A stretch of DNA of 64,000 nucleotides from Pseudonocardia kujensis. Its GTDB lineage: Bacteria; Actinomycetota; Actinomycetes; Mycobacteriales; Pseudonocardiaceae. Below, in pieces: positions 7,912-17,195 of the stretch. A program made the translations under genes and the position numbers. Below the pieces are notes generated by a model that was given only the letters and a program-made list of their open reading frames with translations, did not search any database and had not been told where the DNA came from. Each line of letters starts with the position of its first letter. Positions within the stretch are counted from its first letter, which is position 1. The stretch spans positions 62,001 through 126,000 of the forward strand of contig NZ_JAJSOK010000011.1 of NCBI RefSeq assembly GCF_021283305.1. Reading direction: 5' to 3'.

Positions 7912-8144
7912 TGGGCGCCGTTGGAGTGCTGATCTTCGTGGCCATCGTCGGGGCCTTCATCTGCTCCAAGGCTCGGTCAGCTGGCGGAGCGATCGCGTTC
8001 TCGCTGCTAGCCCTGGTCCTGTTCATCGCCACGCCGGTGGGGAAGGGCCTGCCCGCAGCGATCGGCACGTTCATGGATGCCGTCGACGGGGCCGCGACGC
8101 CGGCTCTTACGGGCGGCCAGCAGGAGGCGGGTGCGGGTCGATGA
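7911..8144 (+). CDS. Small membrane protein (77 aa)
   Basis: Two hydrophobic segments are visible: VGVLIFVAIVGAFICS near the N-terminus and IAFSLLALVLFIATPVG at about residues 28-44. A short polar tail follows. There is no recognised family. It overlaps both neighbours by ATGA-type junctions, so it is translated with the excisionase-like and WhiB-like genes. Small membrane proteins of this kind are common in actinomycete transfer operons, where Spd proteins help plasmid spread, but a role here is inference. Confidence 0.65.
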   Translation: MGAVGVLIFVAIVGAFICSKARSAGGAIAFSLLALVLFIATPVGKGLPAAIGTFMDAVDGAATPALTGGQQEAGAGR

Positions 8145-8683
8145 CCGACGAGTGGACGCGATGGCGAGACCAGGTAGGACGGCCCGGCGACGGGTTCTTG
8201 GCGGGACACAGCCGCCGGGCCGCTCTCACCGCACATCAGCCGACGGCAGGTGAGTTCACCATGGTAGGGCCGCAGTGGATGGCGCAAGCGGCGTGCCGGG
8301 ACCTCGACCCGGAGGTGTTCTTCCCGATCGCGGAGTCGGGTCCGCTCCGCGAGCAGGAGGTCACCCGGGCCAAGGAGGTCTGCGCCGGCTGCCCGGTGCG
8401 TGCGCAGTGCTTGGCCTGGGCGCTCGACGCGCTGCCGTACGGCGTGGCGGGCGGGCTGGATGCCGACGAGCGCAGCGAGCTGCGGCGTGGCGGGGAGAAG
8501 ATCGCGGCGGAGGACCTCACCGCGCTGCAGCGGTGGTCGCTCCAGCGCGGCGAGGTGATCGCGGCGGGCCGTCGGGCGTTGGCGGCTGGCACCTCGCGTG
8601 CGCGGGTAGCGCAGCAGTTCGGCGTCTCCCGACGGACCGTGGACCGCTGGGCGGCCGCGCTGACCGTAGGAAGTGTGCGATGA
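8141..8683 (+). CDS. WhiB-like iron-sulfur regulator fused to a helix-turn-helix
   Basis: WhiB-like proteins bind a [4Fe-4S] cluster and control transcription through the primary sigma factor. The four cluster cysteines are present: AACRD, then C-A-G-C-PVRAQC (C-x29-C-x2-C-x5-C). The turn usually reading G-V/I-W-G-G is GVAGGLD here. A second unit follows at the C-terminus, a homeodomain-like helix-turn-helix (RARVAQQFGVSRRTVDRWAA), which most WhiB proteins lack. The ATG at 8141 overlaps the previous stop; an internal ATG at 8261 starts exactly at the WhiB domain and could be the true start. It sits within the transfer operon and probably regulates the element. Confidence 0.8.
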   Translation: MTDEWTRWRDQVGRPGDGFLAGHSRRAALTAHQPTAGEFTMVGPQWMAQAACRDLDPEVFFPIAESGPLREQEVTRAKEVCAGCPVRAQCLAWALDALPYGVAGGLDADERSELRRGGEKIAAEDLTALQRWSLQRGEVIAAGRRALAAGTSRARVAQQFGVSRRTVDRWAAALTVGSVR

Positions 8684-9192
8684 CCGGGGCGCGAGCGCAG
8701 CTCCATCGTCTCGCCGAGCGCATCGCCGTCGAGCAGTTCGGCGGCGAGATCGTCGAGGAGTCGATCCCCGGCTACCAGGTGTTGACCCGCCGACGTCTGG
8801 CGGATCCGCTGCCCGGGGTACGCGCCGCGCAGGCACTCACGAGCGCTGCGCGTGGCCTGCTGGTCGAGCACGCCAGGGAGGCGCGCGCCGTCGGTCGCTC
8901 GTGGGACGAGATCGGGGAGGCACTGGGGCTCTCGGACGGCGCTGCGGACGAGGAGCGGGCCGAGGCGGCGTTCGCCGAGATCGTGGAAGGCCGCCGTGCC
9001 GAGTCGTATTGGCCCTCGGTCCGGAGCCCGTCGACGTCCTGGCGATGCAGGCCCTGCGGCGAGCTGGTCATCGACTACGGCCTCAGCGGCAGCTCGCACC
9101 CGGACGACCAGGAGTCCGGGCACGCCGACACGTGCACGCGGCATCGTGCGGCGCTCGCGCAGTGGCGGATCGACACGAGGTGGGACGAGTGA
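8680..9192 (+). CDS. Conserved element protein with HTH and Cys/His motif
   Basis: A 170-residue protein of unknown function. The middle part (AVGRSWDEIGEALGLSDGAA) looks like a sigma-70-region-4-type helix-turn-helix. The C-terminal third has a possible zinc site, CRPCGEL followed about 25 residues later by H-A-D-T-C-T-R-H. It overlaps the WhiB gene by ATGA and the coupling-protein gene by TGATG, so it is co-translated with the transfer genes. Similar proteins are common in actinomycete elements, where they remain uncharacterised. Confidence 0.6.
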   Translation: MTGARAQLHRLAERIAVEQFGGEIVEESIPGYQVLTRRRLADPLPGVRAAQALTSAARGLLVEHAREARAVGRSWDEIGEALGLSDGAADEERAEAAFAEIVEGRRAESYWPSVRSPSTSWRCRPCGELVIDYGLSGSSHPDDQESGHADTCTRHRAALAQWRIDTRWDE

Positions 9193-11036
9193 TGGCCGGC
9201 ATGGATGTCCTGCTCAGTTCAACTCCTCTGATCCTGCTGGGTCTGGTGGTCGCCGCGGTGGTCGCGTGGACCCGCCGGGCTCACGGGATCGCGCTCGGGC
9301 TACTGGTCATGGCCGCGTTTCCGCTGATGACGACCGTGCAGGCGCTGTCGTGGCCGTCCCTGGCAGCAATTGCCGTGCTCGGCCTGCTGGTCGTGCGGCA
9401 CCGGTGGTCGCGCTCGTCGTCAATCGTGTCGCGGTGGGGCGCCCGGTCGCGACGGAAGTCCGGTGTGGCCTCGACCGTCGATGTGTTCCGGTTCGCCGGA
9501 TCAGGCGCGATGCTCCGCAGAGCGGGAACGATGCGGCCCTCGCTGGAGGGTGCGACGCGGCGCGAGCTGCTGGTGCTGCCTGTGCCCGAGGTGGCGGTGC
9601 GGCTGTGCCGGTCGGGGTCGCAGTGGGTCTGGTCGTCCGTCGAGGACGTCGTGGTGACCGTCGGCGGGCCGCGGTCGGGGAAGTCGGGTTGGCTCGCCGG
9701 TCAGATCATCGATGCGCCCGGCGCCGTCCTGGCCACGAGCACTCGGCTGGACCTGCGCGAGCTGTGCACCCCGTACCGCGAGCGGAAGGGGCCCGTCGTC
9801 ACGTTCAACCCGTCAGGGCTGGGTGGGGTGCCGTCGTCGATCACGTTCGACCCGCTGACGGGGTGCGAGGACCCGGTTGCGGCCGCTGAGCGGGCGACGG
9901 ACCTGCTGTCCGCGGTGACCTCGCGCGGCAATGGGGGAGAGCGCGAGTACTGGGAGCTGCAGGGCCGGCGGGTGCTGGAGGCCCTGCTGCACGGCGCGGC
10001 GCTCGGGCACCGCTCTATGCGCGAGGTCCTGGACTGGACTGCGAGCCCGGAGGCGGCGCACAAGGAGGTCACGGGACTGCTGCGGCGCTCGCCCGAGCCG
10101 GCATTCCGGGTGTCTTTCGAGCAGTTCGTCGGCACCAATGACCGCACCCGGACGTCAATCACCTCGACGATCATGCCTGCGCTCGGCTGGCTGACCTCCG
10201 CAGGCGCGCGCGGGGCGGCCGGGCTCGGGCCCGAGGGTGCGCGGCCGTTCGACGTCGCGGAGCTCCTGACGACCCGCGGCACTGTGTTCCTGCTCGGCGG
10301 CGAGGAGTCGCACGCCGCCCCGCTGGTCGCCGCCCTGACCGGCTACATCGCGCGAGAGGCGCGTCGGATCGCGGCGACGAAGCCCGGCGGCCGACTGGAC
10401 CCGGGCCTGCGCCTGGCTCTCGACGAGGCGGCGCTGATCTGCCCGGTTCCGCTCGAGGCGTGGACCGCGGACATGGGCGGGCGCGGGGTGACGATCCTGA
10501 TCGTCGTCCAGTCCCGGGCGCAGTTGCTTGCTCGCTACGGCGAGCACGGCGCGGCGACGATCCTGAACAACGCGGGCGCCGTCATGGTGTTCGGCGGCAC
10601 ACGGGACCGCGAGGACCTGCAGTTCTGGTCGACCCTCACCGGGGAGCGCGACGAGCCCGCGGACACCCTCGACCCTCGCGGTCGGACCGTGGCGCGGACG
10701 ACGCGCAAGACGCCCGTGCTCGCGCCGGCGCAGATTGCGAACCTGCCCACGGGCAAAGTGCTCGTGATCCGGCGCGGCATCGCCCCGGTCGTCGGGCGGG
10801 CACAGATGGCGTGGCGGCGACGGGACGTGCGCTGGTCCCGGTTCTGCGACCGCCGCCCCCGCACGACCGCCTGGCTCGTCGGGCTGGCCGGACGTCTGCC
10901 TGGCGCGAAGACGGCGATGGGTCGGCTTGTGCCGGGCTGGCCCGGTCCGGCATTCACCCGCCCCGCCGCCGCCCAGCTGGCGGGGGACGCACTCGTCGTC
11001 GACGGCCAGGTCGTCGACGTCCGTGAGGAGGCCTGA
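9192..11036 (+). CDS. Type IV coupling protein (VirD4/TraG family)
   Basis: Coupling proteins are membrane-anchored ATPases that bring the relaxase-DNA complex to a transfer channel. Two or three N-terminal hydrophobic helices (residues about 7-70) anchor it. Walker A is TVGGPRSGKSGWLAG, and Walker B is LRLALDEAALICP. The TraG/TraD C-terminal signature GGRGVTILIVVQSRAQLLAR also follows, then AATILNNAGAVMVFGG. At 614 residues it is typical of actinobacterial VirD4-like proteins. It overlaps the preceding stop at 9190-9192. With the downstream relaxase it defines the DNA-transfer module, yet no VirB4- or VirB6-like gene is in the window. Confidence 0.9.
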   Translation: MAGMDVLLSSTPLILLGLVVAAVVAWTRRAHGIALGLLVMAAFPLMTTVQALSWPSLAAIAVLGLLVVRHRWSRSSSIVSRWGARSRRKSGVASTVDVFRFAGSGAMLRRAGTMRPSLEGATRRELLVLPVPEVAVRLCRSGSQWVWSSVEDVVVTVGGPRSGKSGWLAGQIIDAPGAVLATSTRLDLRELCTPYRERKGPVVTFNPSGLGGVPSSITFDPLTGCEDPVAAAERATDLLSAVTSRGNGGEREYWELQGRRVLEALLHGAALGHRSMREVLDWTASPEAAHKEVTGLLRRSPEPAFRVSFEQFVGTNDRTRTSITSTIMPALGWLTSAGARGAAGLGPEGARPFDVAELLTTRGTVFLLGGEESHAAPLVAALTGYIAREARRIAATKPGGRLDPGLRLALDEAALICPVPLEAWTADMGGRGVTILIVVQSRAQLLARYGEHGAATILNNAGAVMVFGGTRDREDLQFWSTLTGERDEPADTLDPRGRTVARTTRKTPVLAPAQIANLPTGKVLVIRRGIAPVVGRAQMAWRRRDVRWSRFCDRRPRTTAWLVGLAGRLPGAKTAMGRLVPGWPGPAFTRPAAAQLAGDALVVDGQVVDVREEA

Positions 11037-11038
11037 CC

Positions 11039-11527
11039 ATGACGACCGACTGGCAGGAGCCGCTGACCGCGGCCGAGGTCGTCGACCGGCTCACCATCGC
11101 GACCGGGCGGGATCCCGAGGTCGCGTCGGCGATGATCCGCGACTACCTCGACGATACCAGCGAGCGGCTCGGCTCCTCCGTCAACCGCTGGGGGCTCCAC
11201 ACCGGTGACGTCGACGAGATCCGCCGCGGCTACGAGTGGGTCGACCCCGAGCGCGGCGAGACCGCAGCTCAGGCGCATGCGCGAGCGGCCGAGTACGCCG
11301 AGGGTTGGGCAGAGATCGCCGGGATGGCCGAGGACAGCCCTGGCTACTCCGCTCAGGTCGACCGGCAGGCCTCCCTCTGGGCCGAGCGAGCGCGGGACTT
11401 TGAGCCGCGAGCCGAGGACGAGACAGCCCGCGAGGCGGTGTCGGCTGCGACGGTCCGGGATCGACGGGCTGCGTACGTCGTCGGCGACGGGCAACAGGAC
11501 GGCGACGAGGACGGGGGGTCGCGGTGA
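11039..11527 (+). CDS. Hypothetical transfer-operon protein (162 aa)
   Basis: I do not recognise a family. The protein is acidic and helical, with no membrane segment or cysteine motif. The N-terminus (LTAAEVVDRLTIATGRDPEV) could be a small helical domain, and the rest is rich in Ala, Glu and Arg. It starts two bases after the coupling-protein stop and overlaps the next gene by four bases, which firmly places it in the transfer operon. An accessory role for the coupling protein or relaxase is possible but unproven. Confidence 0.65.
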   Translation: MTTDWQEPLTAAEVVDRLTIATGRDPEVASAMIRDYLDDTSERLGSSVNRWGLHTGDVDEIRRGYEWVDPERGETAAQAHARAAEYAEGWAEIAGMAEDSPGYSAQVDRQASLWAERARDFEPRAEDETAREAVSAATVRDRRAAYVVGDGQQDGDEDGGSR

Positions 11528-12168
11528 TCCCGCCGGCGCCACCTTCGGACGTCGCCGGCCTGGCACGGGAGGTCGACGGTCTGCGCCGTGAACTCATCCT
11601 GCTGCGCGTGCTGCCCGGCCGAGTCGACGAGCTGTCCCGCCTGCTGGCGGACCTGGCCGAGACCGTGACTGCGCTCCGCGCGCGCTCGACGACCCCGGCG
11701 CCGTCCTGGCTCATGGCACCCACCGACGCGACGACGACCGGAACCCTCCTCGACGAGCTCGCCGCCTGGCTCCGCGCGATCTACCTCCGCTACCCGGACG
11801 CCGCCGAGTCCTTCCCGGACTGCTGGTGCTGGCACCCGCACGTCATCGAGGAGCTGCTCTGGCTCATGTACGCATGGGCAGCGGCGTACCAGGGGCCGTC
11901 GGCATCGGTCGCACTGGCGGGGGAGTGGCACGACCGCTGGCGGCCCGGGGTCGTGCGCCGGATCAAGGCGACGGCCGGCATCTGCTCGCAGGAGAACCAC
12001 CAGGACCGCCGCGGCTGGCCCGAGGTGCCCACGGGTGCGCCGGTGGTGCCCGGCGAGGACCAGTTGGGTGCACTCGCCGAGTGGTGGGCTGGTCGTCGCG
12101 ATGAGCGGGCACCCGAGCCGCCGCCGCGGAGCAGCGTCATCAATGACGCGCTGGGAGGCACCCGATGA
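11524..12168 (+). CDS. DUF4913 protein
   Basis: A 214-residue cytosolic protein of the actinobacterial DUF4913 family, function unknown. The N-terminal 50 residues form a leucine-rich coiled coil (LAREVDGLRRELILLRVLPG). The conserved domain has the typical Trp, Cys and His residues: WLRAIYLRYPDAAESFPDCW, HPHVIEELLWLMYAW, and AGEWHDRW near the end. The family occurs almost only on plasmids and integrative elements next to coupling-protein and DUF2637 genes, as here. It starts with GTG overlapping the upstream stop and its own end overlaps the next gene. Confidence 0.75.
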   Translation: MIPPAPPSDVAGLAREVDGLRRELILLRVLPGRVDELSRLLADLAETVTALRARSTTPAPSWLMAPTDATTTGTLLDELAAWLRAIYLRYPDAAESFPDCWCWHPHVIEELLWLMYAWAAAYQGPSASVALAGEWHDRWRPGVVRRIKATAGICSQENHQDRRGWPEVPTGAPVVPGEDQLGALAEWWAGRRDERAPEPPPRSSVINDALGGTR

Positions 12169-12884
12169 GCCGGATGGTCGTGTGGCTGCCCGGCCTCGCC
12201 GTCGCCGTGGGCGCGGCGGCGGCGACCGCCCACGGGCTCTACGAGGTCGCCCTCGCGTCGCGGGTACCGGCCGGGATCGCGTGGCTCTACCCGTTGATCA
12301 CCGACGGCCTGGCCCTCGTCGCGTATGCGGCGACGGCCCGGCTCTCGGGATCGGCGGCGCGGTACGCGTGGGCGGTCGTGGTCATCGCGGCTGGGCTGTC
12401 AGGGCTCGCGCAGGCGATCTTCCTTGCGTCCGACAAGACCCTGGAGGCGACACCGGCGGTGCGGTTCGGGATCGGTGCCTGGCCCGCGGTCGCGGCGGCT
12501 GTGGTGGCACACCTGCTGTACCTGCTCGCTGAACCCCAGCCCGTTCAACACTGGGCTGAACGCCCTGGTGTACAGCCGGATGAACAACCCGCCGTACAGC
12601 CCGAGCCCGCGCAATCAGCGGCCGCCGAACTTGTGGCGGCTGAACCCGCCAAGCCGGCGGAGTCCCCCCAGCGCGACCGCGCCGAGAGGGAGGCGCGTGC
12701 TCACCGCGCCGAGCACGGTCGGCTCCCGACCGTCTCCGAGCTCCAGGACCGCGCCGACGTCTCCCGCGGCACCGCCGCCAAGGCCCTCAAAGCCCTTAGA
12801 GACCAGTTGACGACTCCACATCCTCTCCAGCTCGTCCCCGCTCCCCAGAGCCACGAGAACACGGACTCCAGGACCACCTCATGA
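12165..12884 (+). CDS. DUF2637 membrane protein (SpdB/TraS-like) with C-terminal HTH-like region
   Basis: DUF2637 proteins include the Spd proteins that promote spread of Streptomyces plasmids between mycelial compartments. Four hydrophobic helices cover residues about 5-130 (WLPGLAVAVGAAAATAHGLY, WLYPLITDGLALVAYAATAR and others). A Pro/Gln/Glu-rich linker follows (with EPQPVQHW and repeated VQP), then a soluble domain (AEHGRLPTVSELQDRADVSR, TAAKALKALRDQL) resembling a winged helix. The family and the adjacent relaxase support a role in transfer or in spread within mycelium. The function of the DNA-binding-like tail is unknown. Confidence 0.78.
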   Translation: MSRMVVWLPGLAVAVGAAAATAHGLYEVALASRVPAGIAWLYPLITDGLALVAYAATARLSGSAARYAWAVVVIAAGLSGLAQAIFLASDKTLEATPAVRFGIGAWPAVAAAVVAHLLYLLAEPQPVQHWAERPGVQPDEQPAVQPEPAQSAAAELVAAEPAKPAESPQRDRAEREARAHRAEHGRLPTVSELQDRADVSRGTAAKALKALRDQLTTPHPLQLVPAPQSHENTDSRTTS

Positions 12885-12960
12885 TCAAGAATCAGACCAG
12901 AAGAAATGCTTCACACCTAGGCATCGTGATCAACAGGGCCGGTTCCCGGCGGTGGGCCGG

Positions 12961-15900
12961 ATGCTGAGCATCGCGGTCGGCTACAGCCCCGAGTACCTCC
13001 TGAAGGCGGTCGCGACGGGCCGCGAGAACTACTACACCGGCGCCGTCACCGAGGGCGAGCCGCCGGGCCGCTGGTGGGGTGCCGGGGCGGAGAAGCTCGG
13101 CCTACGCGGCCTGGTCGACGCCCAGGACATGACCGGCGTCTACGAGCGCTTCCTCGATCCGCGCGAGGAGGGTTTTCGCGACAAGGACCGCTGGGACGAG
13201 GTGTTCACCCTCGGCCACACCGGGCGGCGGTTCCAGTCCGAGGACGAGTTGTATGCCGCGGCGTTGGCACGCGAGCCGAAGGCGAGCCCTGAACGCCGCG
13301 CTGAACTCCGGGTCGAGGCGGGCAAGTCCGCGCGGCGGAATGTCGCCTTCCTGGACGTCACGTTCAGCGTTCAGAAGTCGGTCACCCTGCTGCACACCGC
13401 GTTCAACGCCGAGGAGGTCAAGGCCCGTACAGCGGGCGACGAGATCACAGCCGAGGCCTGGAGCCGCTACCGGCAGGCGGTCGAGGACGCGATCTGGGCG
13501 GGCAACAACGCCGGCCTGGCGTACCTCTCGGACAAGGCGGGTTACACCCGGCTCGGACACCACGGTGGCGCTGCGGGCCGGTACGTCGACGCGCACGACT
13601 GGGTCGTCGCTTCGTTCTTCCAACACGACTCCCGCGAGCACGATCCGCAGCTTCACATCCACAACGCCGTCCTCAACCGGGTCGAGACCCCCGAGGGCGA
13701 CTGGCGCACCCTCGACTCCCGCGCGATGCACAGGTGGCGGGCCGCTGCGGCGGCCGTCGCGGAGCGGACGGCGGAGGAGCGGCTGACCCACGCGCTCGGT
13801 ACGAGGTTCGCCACCCGCCCCGACGGCAAGGCCCGCGAGCTCCAGGGTGTCTCGCCGGACGCGATGAACTTGATCTCCTCCCGACGACGTGATGTCAGCG
13901 CCAAGGCCGCCGAGCTGATCGACGCGTTCGAGGAGCGCTTCGGCCGCACGCCGAACGGGCTCGAGCGAGACCGGCTCTCCCGGCAGGCGACGTTCGCGAC
14001 CCGCAAAGCCAAGTCGAACAGCGGCGAGACCCGTGAGGCACTGCTGGACCGCATCGACAGCCGGCTGCGTACGGAGGTCGCCGACGGGCTGGCGGGCGTT
14101 GCCCGCTCCGCGCTGGACGCTCGGCCATCTGCACCCGCCGCGCAGACCTGGTCACCGCAGGCCGTGATCGAGACCGCGCTCGCCGACGTCCAGACTCGAA
14201 AGGCCGGCTGGACGCGCTCGGACCTCACCCGAGCTATCAACGCCGCGCTGCCGGACTACCTCGATCTGCCGGCGGGGTCCGACGTGGCCAGGCTGCTCGA
14301 CGACCTCGCCGATGAGGCGCTGAAGTACGCGGTCCCGCTCGACGTCGCCCGGCCCGGTGAGCCGGAATTGCCCGCCGAGCTCCGCCTGGCGAACGGCCAA
14401 TCCGCGTACCAAGCACCCGGCGCGCAGCTCTACGCCACTCCGGACCAGGTTCGCACCGAGCGCATCCTGCTCGCGGCCACCGCCGACCGCGACGCGACCG
14501 CGCTGTCCGAGGCTGCGGCCCAGCGGTTCCTCGACGAGCTGCGCACCACCGGGATCGAGCTCGGCGCAGACCAAGCCGCAGCCGTCCGCGGCGTGCTGAC
14601 GTCCGGGGCGCGTATCGAGTCGCTGGTCGGGCCGGCGGGGACCGGGAAGTCGTTCGTGGTCGGCGCGATAGCTCGTGGCTGGACGGACCCCGTGCTGCAC
14701 GACGGTTCGAGCGAGCGTCGGGTGTTCGGGCTCGCCACGTCGCAGGTCGCGACCGAGGTCTTGGCGGGGGAGGGGCTCTGGGCGCGCAACGTCGCGCAAT
14801 GGCTGGGCGCCCAGGAACGCGACGAGCCGGGGTGGCGACTGCGAGCGGGCGACCTGGTGGTCGTCGACGAGTCCGCGATGACCGACACCCCGGCGCTCGC
14901 CGCGATCCACGAGCGGGTCGACGCAGCTGGCGCGAAGCTGCTGCTGGTCGGCGACCACAAGCAGCTCGCCGCGGTCGGCGCCGGCGGTGGCATGGACCTG
15001 CTGGCCGGGGCCGGTGCCCGCTACGAGCTCAGCGACGCCCGCCGGTTCACTGCGGACTGGGAACGGGCGGCGTCACTTCGGCTCCGAGCCGGGGACGAGT
15101 CGGTGCTGCGCGAGTACCACCGGCGGGGCCGGTTGCTCGACGCCGGATCCGCGGAGCAGGCCGAGGCGTCGGCGTCGCGCGCGTGGCTGGCCGACACCCT
15201 CGCCGGACGTCGCTCGATGCTGTTGGTCGACACGAACGAGCAAGCGGCACAGCTGTCGGCGTCCCTGCGCGCCGAGCTCGTCCGACTCGGGCGGGTCCAG
15301 GAAGCCGGGGTGCCGCTCGGGCTGCAGGGGACCTACGCCGGCGTCGGGGATCTCGTCGAGGCGCGTGCGAACGGCTGGGACCTGGCCGGACAGCTCGGAA
15401 ACCGGCGCGGCCCGATCAACCGGGAGACCTATCGGGTCACCGGGCTGCGCGAGGACGGTGGCCTGGACGTCGAGACGCTCGACGGCGAGCCGATCGCACT
15501 GCCCGCGTCGTACGTCGCCGATCGCCTGGCCTTGGCCTACGCGTCCACGGTGCACTCGGCGCAAGGGTCGACGGTCGACACCAGCCACGTCGTCGTGACG
15601 ACGCGGACTGGGCCCGCGGCGCTCTACGTCGGAATGTCGCGTGGACGGACGACGAACACGGCTCACGTGACCACGGAGTTCGCCGTGGCGGATCCGGCCG
15701 ACGGGCGGCCGGACCAGACTCTGCGACGCGATCCCGTCTCCGCGCTCGCCGTCGTCCTCGATCCGGATGGGCTGACCACGCCGCGCTCCGCGCTGGCGAC
15801 AGCGACGGAGTCCGCGGAGGAGCGCGGGTCGATCCGCACCGCGGCCGAGCTGCTCACCGACGCCGCCCACCTCGCCGCAACCCAGCGCACCGCGACGTGG

Positions 15901-17193
15901 CTCGACGATCTCGCCGCCGAGGGCGTCCTCAGCATCCGGGACCGCGCGCGGATCGCCGCCGAGGACGGCGCGGCGTCGCTGACGCGCGTCCTGCGCAGCG
16001 CGGAGCTGGCAGGCAACGACGCACGGCAGGTGCTGACCGAGGCGGTCGCGGGCCGTTCGCTCGACGACGCCCGCAACGCCACCAACGTCCTCTACTCGCG
16101 CATCACCGATCGCCACCGCTTCGACCCGACCGGCACGACCTGGGCCGACTGGACCCCGCGCGTCGACGACCCGGAGTGGCAGCGCTACCTCGACCGGCTC
16201 GCGTCCGCCGCCGACGGCCGGGCCGTCGAGCTCGGCGAGGAGGTGGCACGTGAGGCACCGCGCTGGGCGGTCGACGCGTTCGGCGAGCCACCCGCGGAGG
16301 CGATCGAACGAGAGGCGTGGGTGTCCCGGGCCGGACCGGTGGCCGCCTACCGAGAGCTGCGCGAGCACACCGGCGAGGACGCGCTCGGGCCCGCGCCGAG
16401 CTCGGGCCAGGTCGAGGCGTTCGCCGCCTACCGCGCGGCCTGGCGAGCCCTCGGACGCCCGGAGATCGACCGCGAGGAGATCGAGATGTCCGACGGCCAG
16501 CTCCGGCTGCGGGTCCGCGCGGCCGAGCGTGAGGCGGCGTGGGGACCGCGGTACGTCGCCAACGAGCTGGCTGGCACCCGTCAGGCTGCTGAGGCGCAGC
16601 GACAGAAGGCGGTGCTGCTGGCAACCGAGGCAGGGCAGAGCGACGACCCGGACCGGCTGCTCCGCGAGAGCCGGGACGCCGAGGCACTCGCCGCGACGCT
16701 CGACGAACGCCAGGTGCAGCTTCAGGAGCTGGATGACATCCGCTCGCGCTGGCTCGCCCACACCGCCGCCACCCGCGCGGCGGGAGACCGCGCCCAGGCC
16801 GAGCTCGCCCTCCGGCACGCCGACGACGTCGAACCGGAACCGCAGGTCACCGCCGAGGAGTGGCTGGCGGCGCACCGGGCCGCCGACGCCGACGACGACC
16901 GGCACCGCGAGATCACCGAGGAGTACGAGCTCGACGCCGGCCTGACCGACGATCACGAGGCGCCGCAGGACATCCGGGAGATCGCTGCCGCCGAGGAGCC
17001 CGTGCGCGGTGAGGACGCCGTCCGGGTGCCGTCGGCGGACGAGACCTCCGCAGCCATCGACCGCGCCCACCGGGCGCTCGCGGAGATCCAGGCGCGCGAG
17101 GTCTACGACGCCGCGCGCGAGGCGGAGGAGCAGCAGTACGTGCAGGCCGACGAAGCCGAACTCACCGAGGAGAACGCGTGGGAGCGAGCATGA
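12961..17193 (+). CDS. TrwC/TraA-type (MOB-F) relaxase with RecD-like helicase
   Basis: Relaxases of this class nick the element at oriT, stay bound to the 5' end through tyrosine, and unwind the strand to be transferred. The N-terminal relaxase domain starts MLSIAVGYSPEYLLK, has a candidate tyrosine pair in ENYYTG, and carries the metal-binding histidines in REHDPQLHIHNAVLN. The helicase part has Walker A (VGPAGTGKSFVVGAIA), Walker B (VVVDESAMTD) and DHKQLAAVG at about residues 555-680, plus a motif with AYASTVHSAQGSTVD. The last 400 residues are charged and helical. It has about 1,410 residues from ATG 12961; GTG 12952 is possible. It ends three bases before a convergent gene. Confidence 0.93.
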   Translation: MLSIAVGYSPEYLLKAVATGRENYYTGAVTEGEPPGRWWGAGAEKLGLRGLVDAQDMTGVYERFLDPREEGFRDKDRWDEVFTLGHTGRRFQSEDELYAAALAREPKASPERRAELRVEAGKSARRNVAFLDVTFSVQKSVTLLHTAFNAEEVKARTAGDEITAEAWSRYRQAVEDAIWAGNNAGLAYLSDKAGYTRLGHHGGAAGRYVDAHDWVVASFFQHDSREHDPQLHIHNAVLNRVETPEGDWRTLDSRAMHRWRAAAAAVAERTAEERLTHALGTRFATRPDGKARELQGVSPDAMNLISSRRRDVSAKAAELIDAFEERFGRTPNGLERDRLSRQATFATRKAKSNSGETREALLDRIDSRLRTEVADGLAGVARSALDARPSAPAAQTWSPQAVIETALADVQTRKAGWTRSDLTRAINAALPDYLDLPAGSDVARLLDDLADEALKYAVPLDVARPGEPELPAELRLANGQSAYQAPGAQLYATPDQVRTERILLAATADRDATALSEAAAQRFLDELRTTGIELGADQAAAVRGVLTSGARIESLVGPAGTGKSFVVGAIARGWTDPVLHDGSSERRVFGLATSQVATEVLAGEGLWARNVAQWLGAQERDEPGWRLRAGDLVVVDESAMTDTPALAAIHERVDAAGAKLLLVGDHKQLAAVGAGGGMDLLAGAGARYELSDARRFTADWERAASLRLRAGDESVLREYHRRGRLLDAGSAEQAEASASRAWLADTLAGRRSMLLVDTNEQAAQLSASLRAELVRLGRVQEAGVPLGLQGTYAGVGDLVEARANGWDLAGQLGNRRGPINRETYRVTGLREDGGLDVETLDGEPIALPASYVADRLALAYASTVHSAQGSTVDTSHVVVTTRTGPAALYVGMSRGRTTNTAHVTTEFAVADPADGRPDQTLRRDPVSALAVVLDPDGLTTPRSALATATESAEERGSIRTAAELLTDAAHLAATQRTATWLDDLAAEGVLSIRDRARIAAEDGAASLTRVLRSAELAGNDARQVLTEAVAGRSLDDARNATNVLYSRITDRHRFDPTGTTWADWTPRVDDPEWQRYLDRLASAADGRAVELGEEVAREAPRWAVDAFGEPPAEAIEREAWVSRAGPVAAYRELREHTGEDALGPAPSSGQVEAFAAYRAAWRALGRPEIDREEIEMSDGQLRLRVRAAEREAAWGPRYVANELAGTRQAAEAQRQKAVLLATEAGQSDDPDRLLRESRDAEALAATLDERQVQLQELDDIRSRWLAHTAATRAAGDRAQAELALRHADDVEPEPQVTAEEWLAAHRAADADDDRHREITEEYELDAGLTDDHEAPQDIREIAAAEEPVRGEDAVRVPSADETSAAIDRAHRALAEIQAREVYDAAREAEEQQYVQADEAELTEENAWERA

Positions 17194-17195
17194 GG

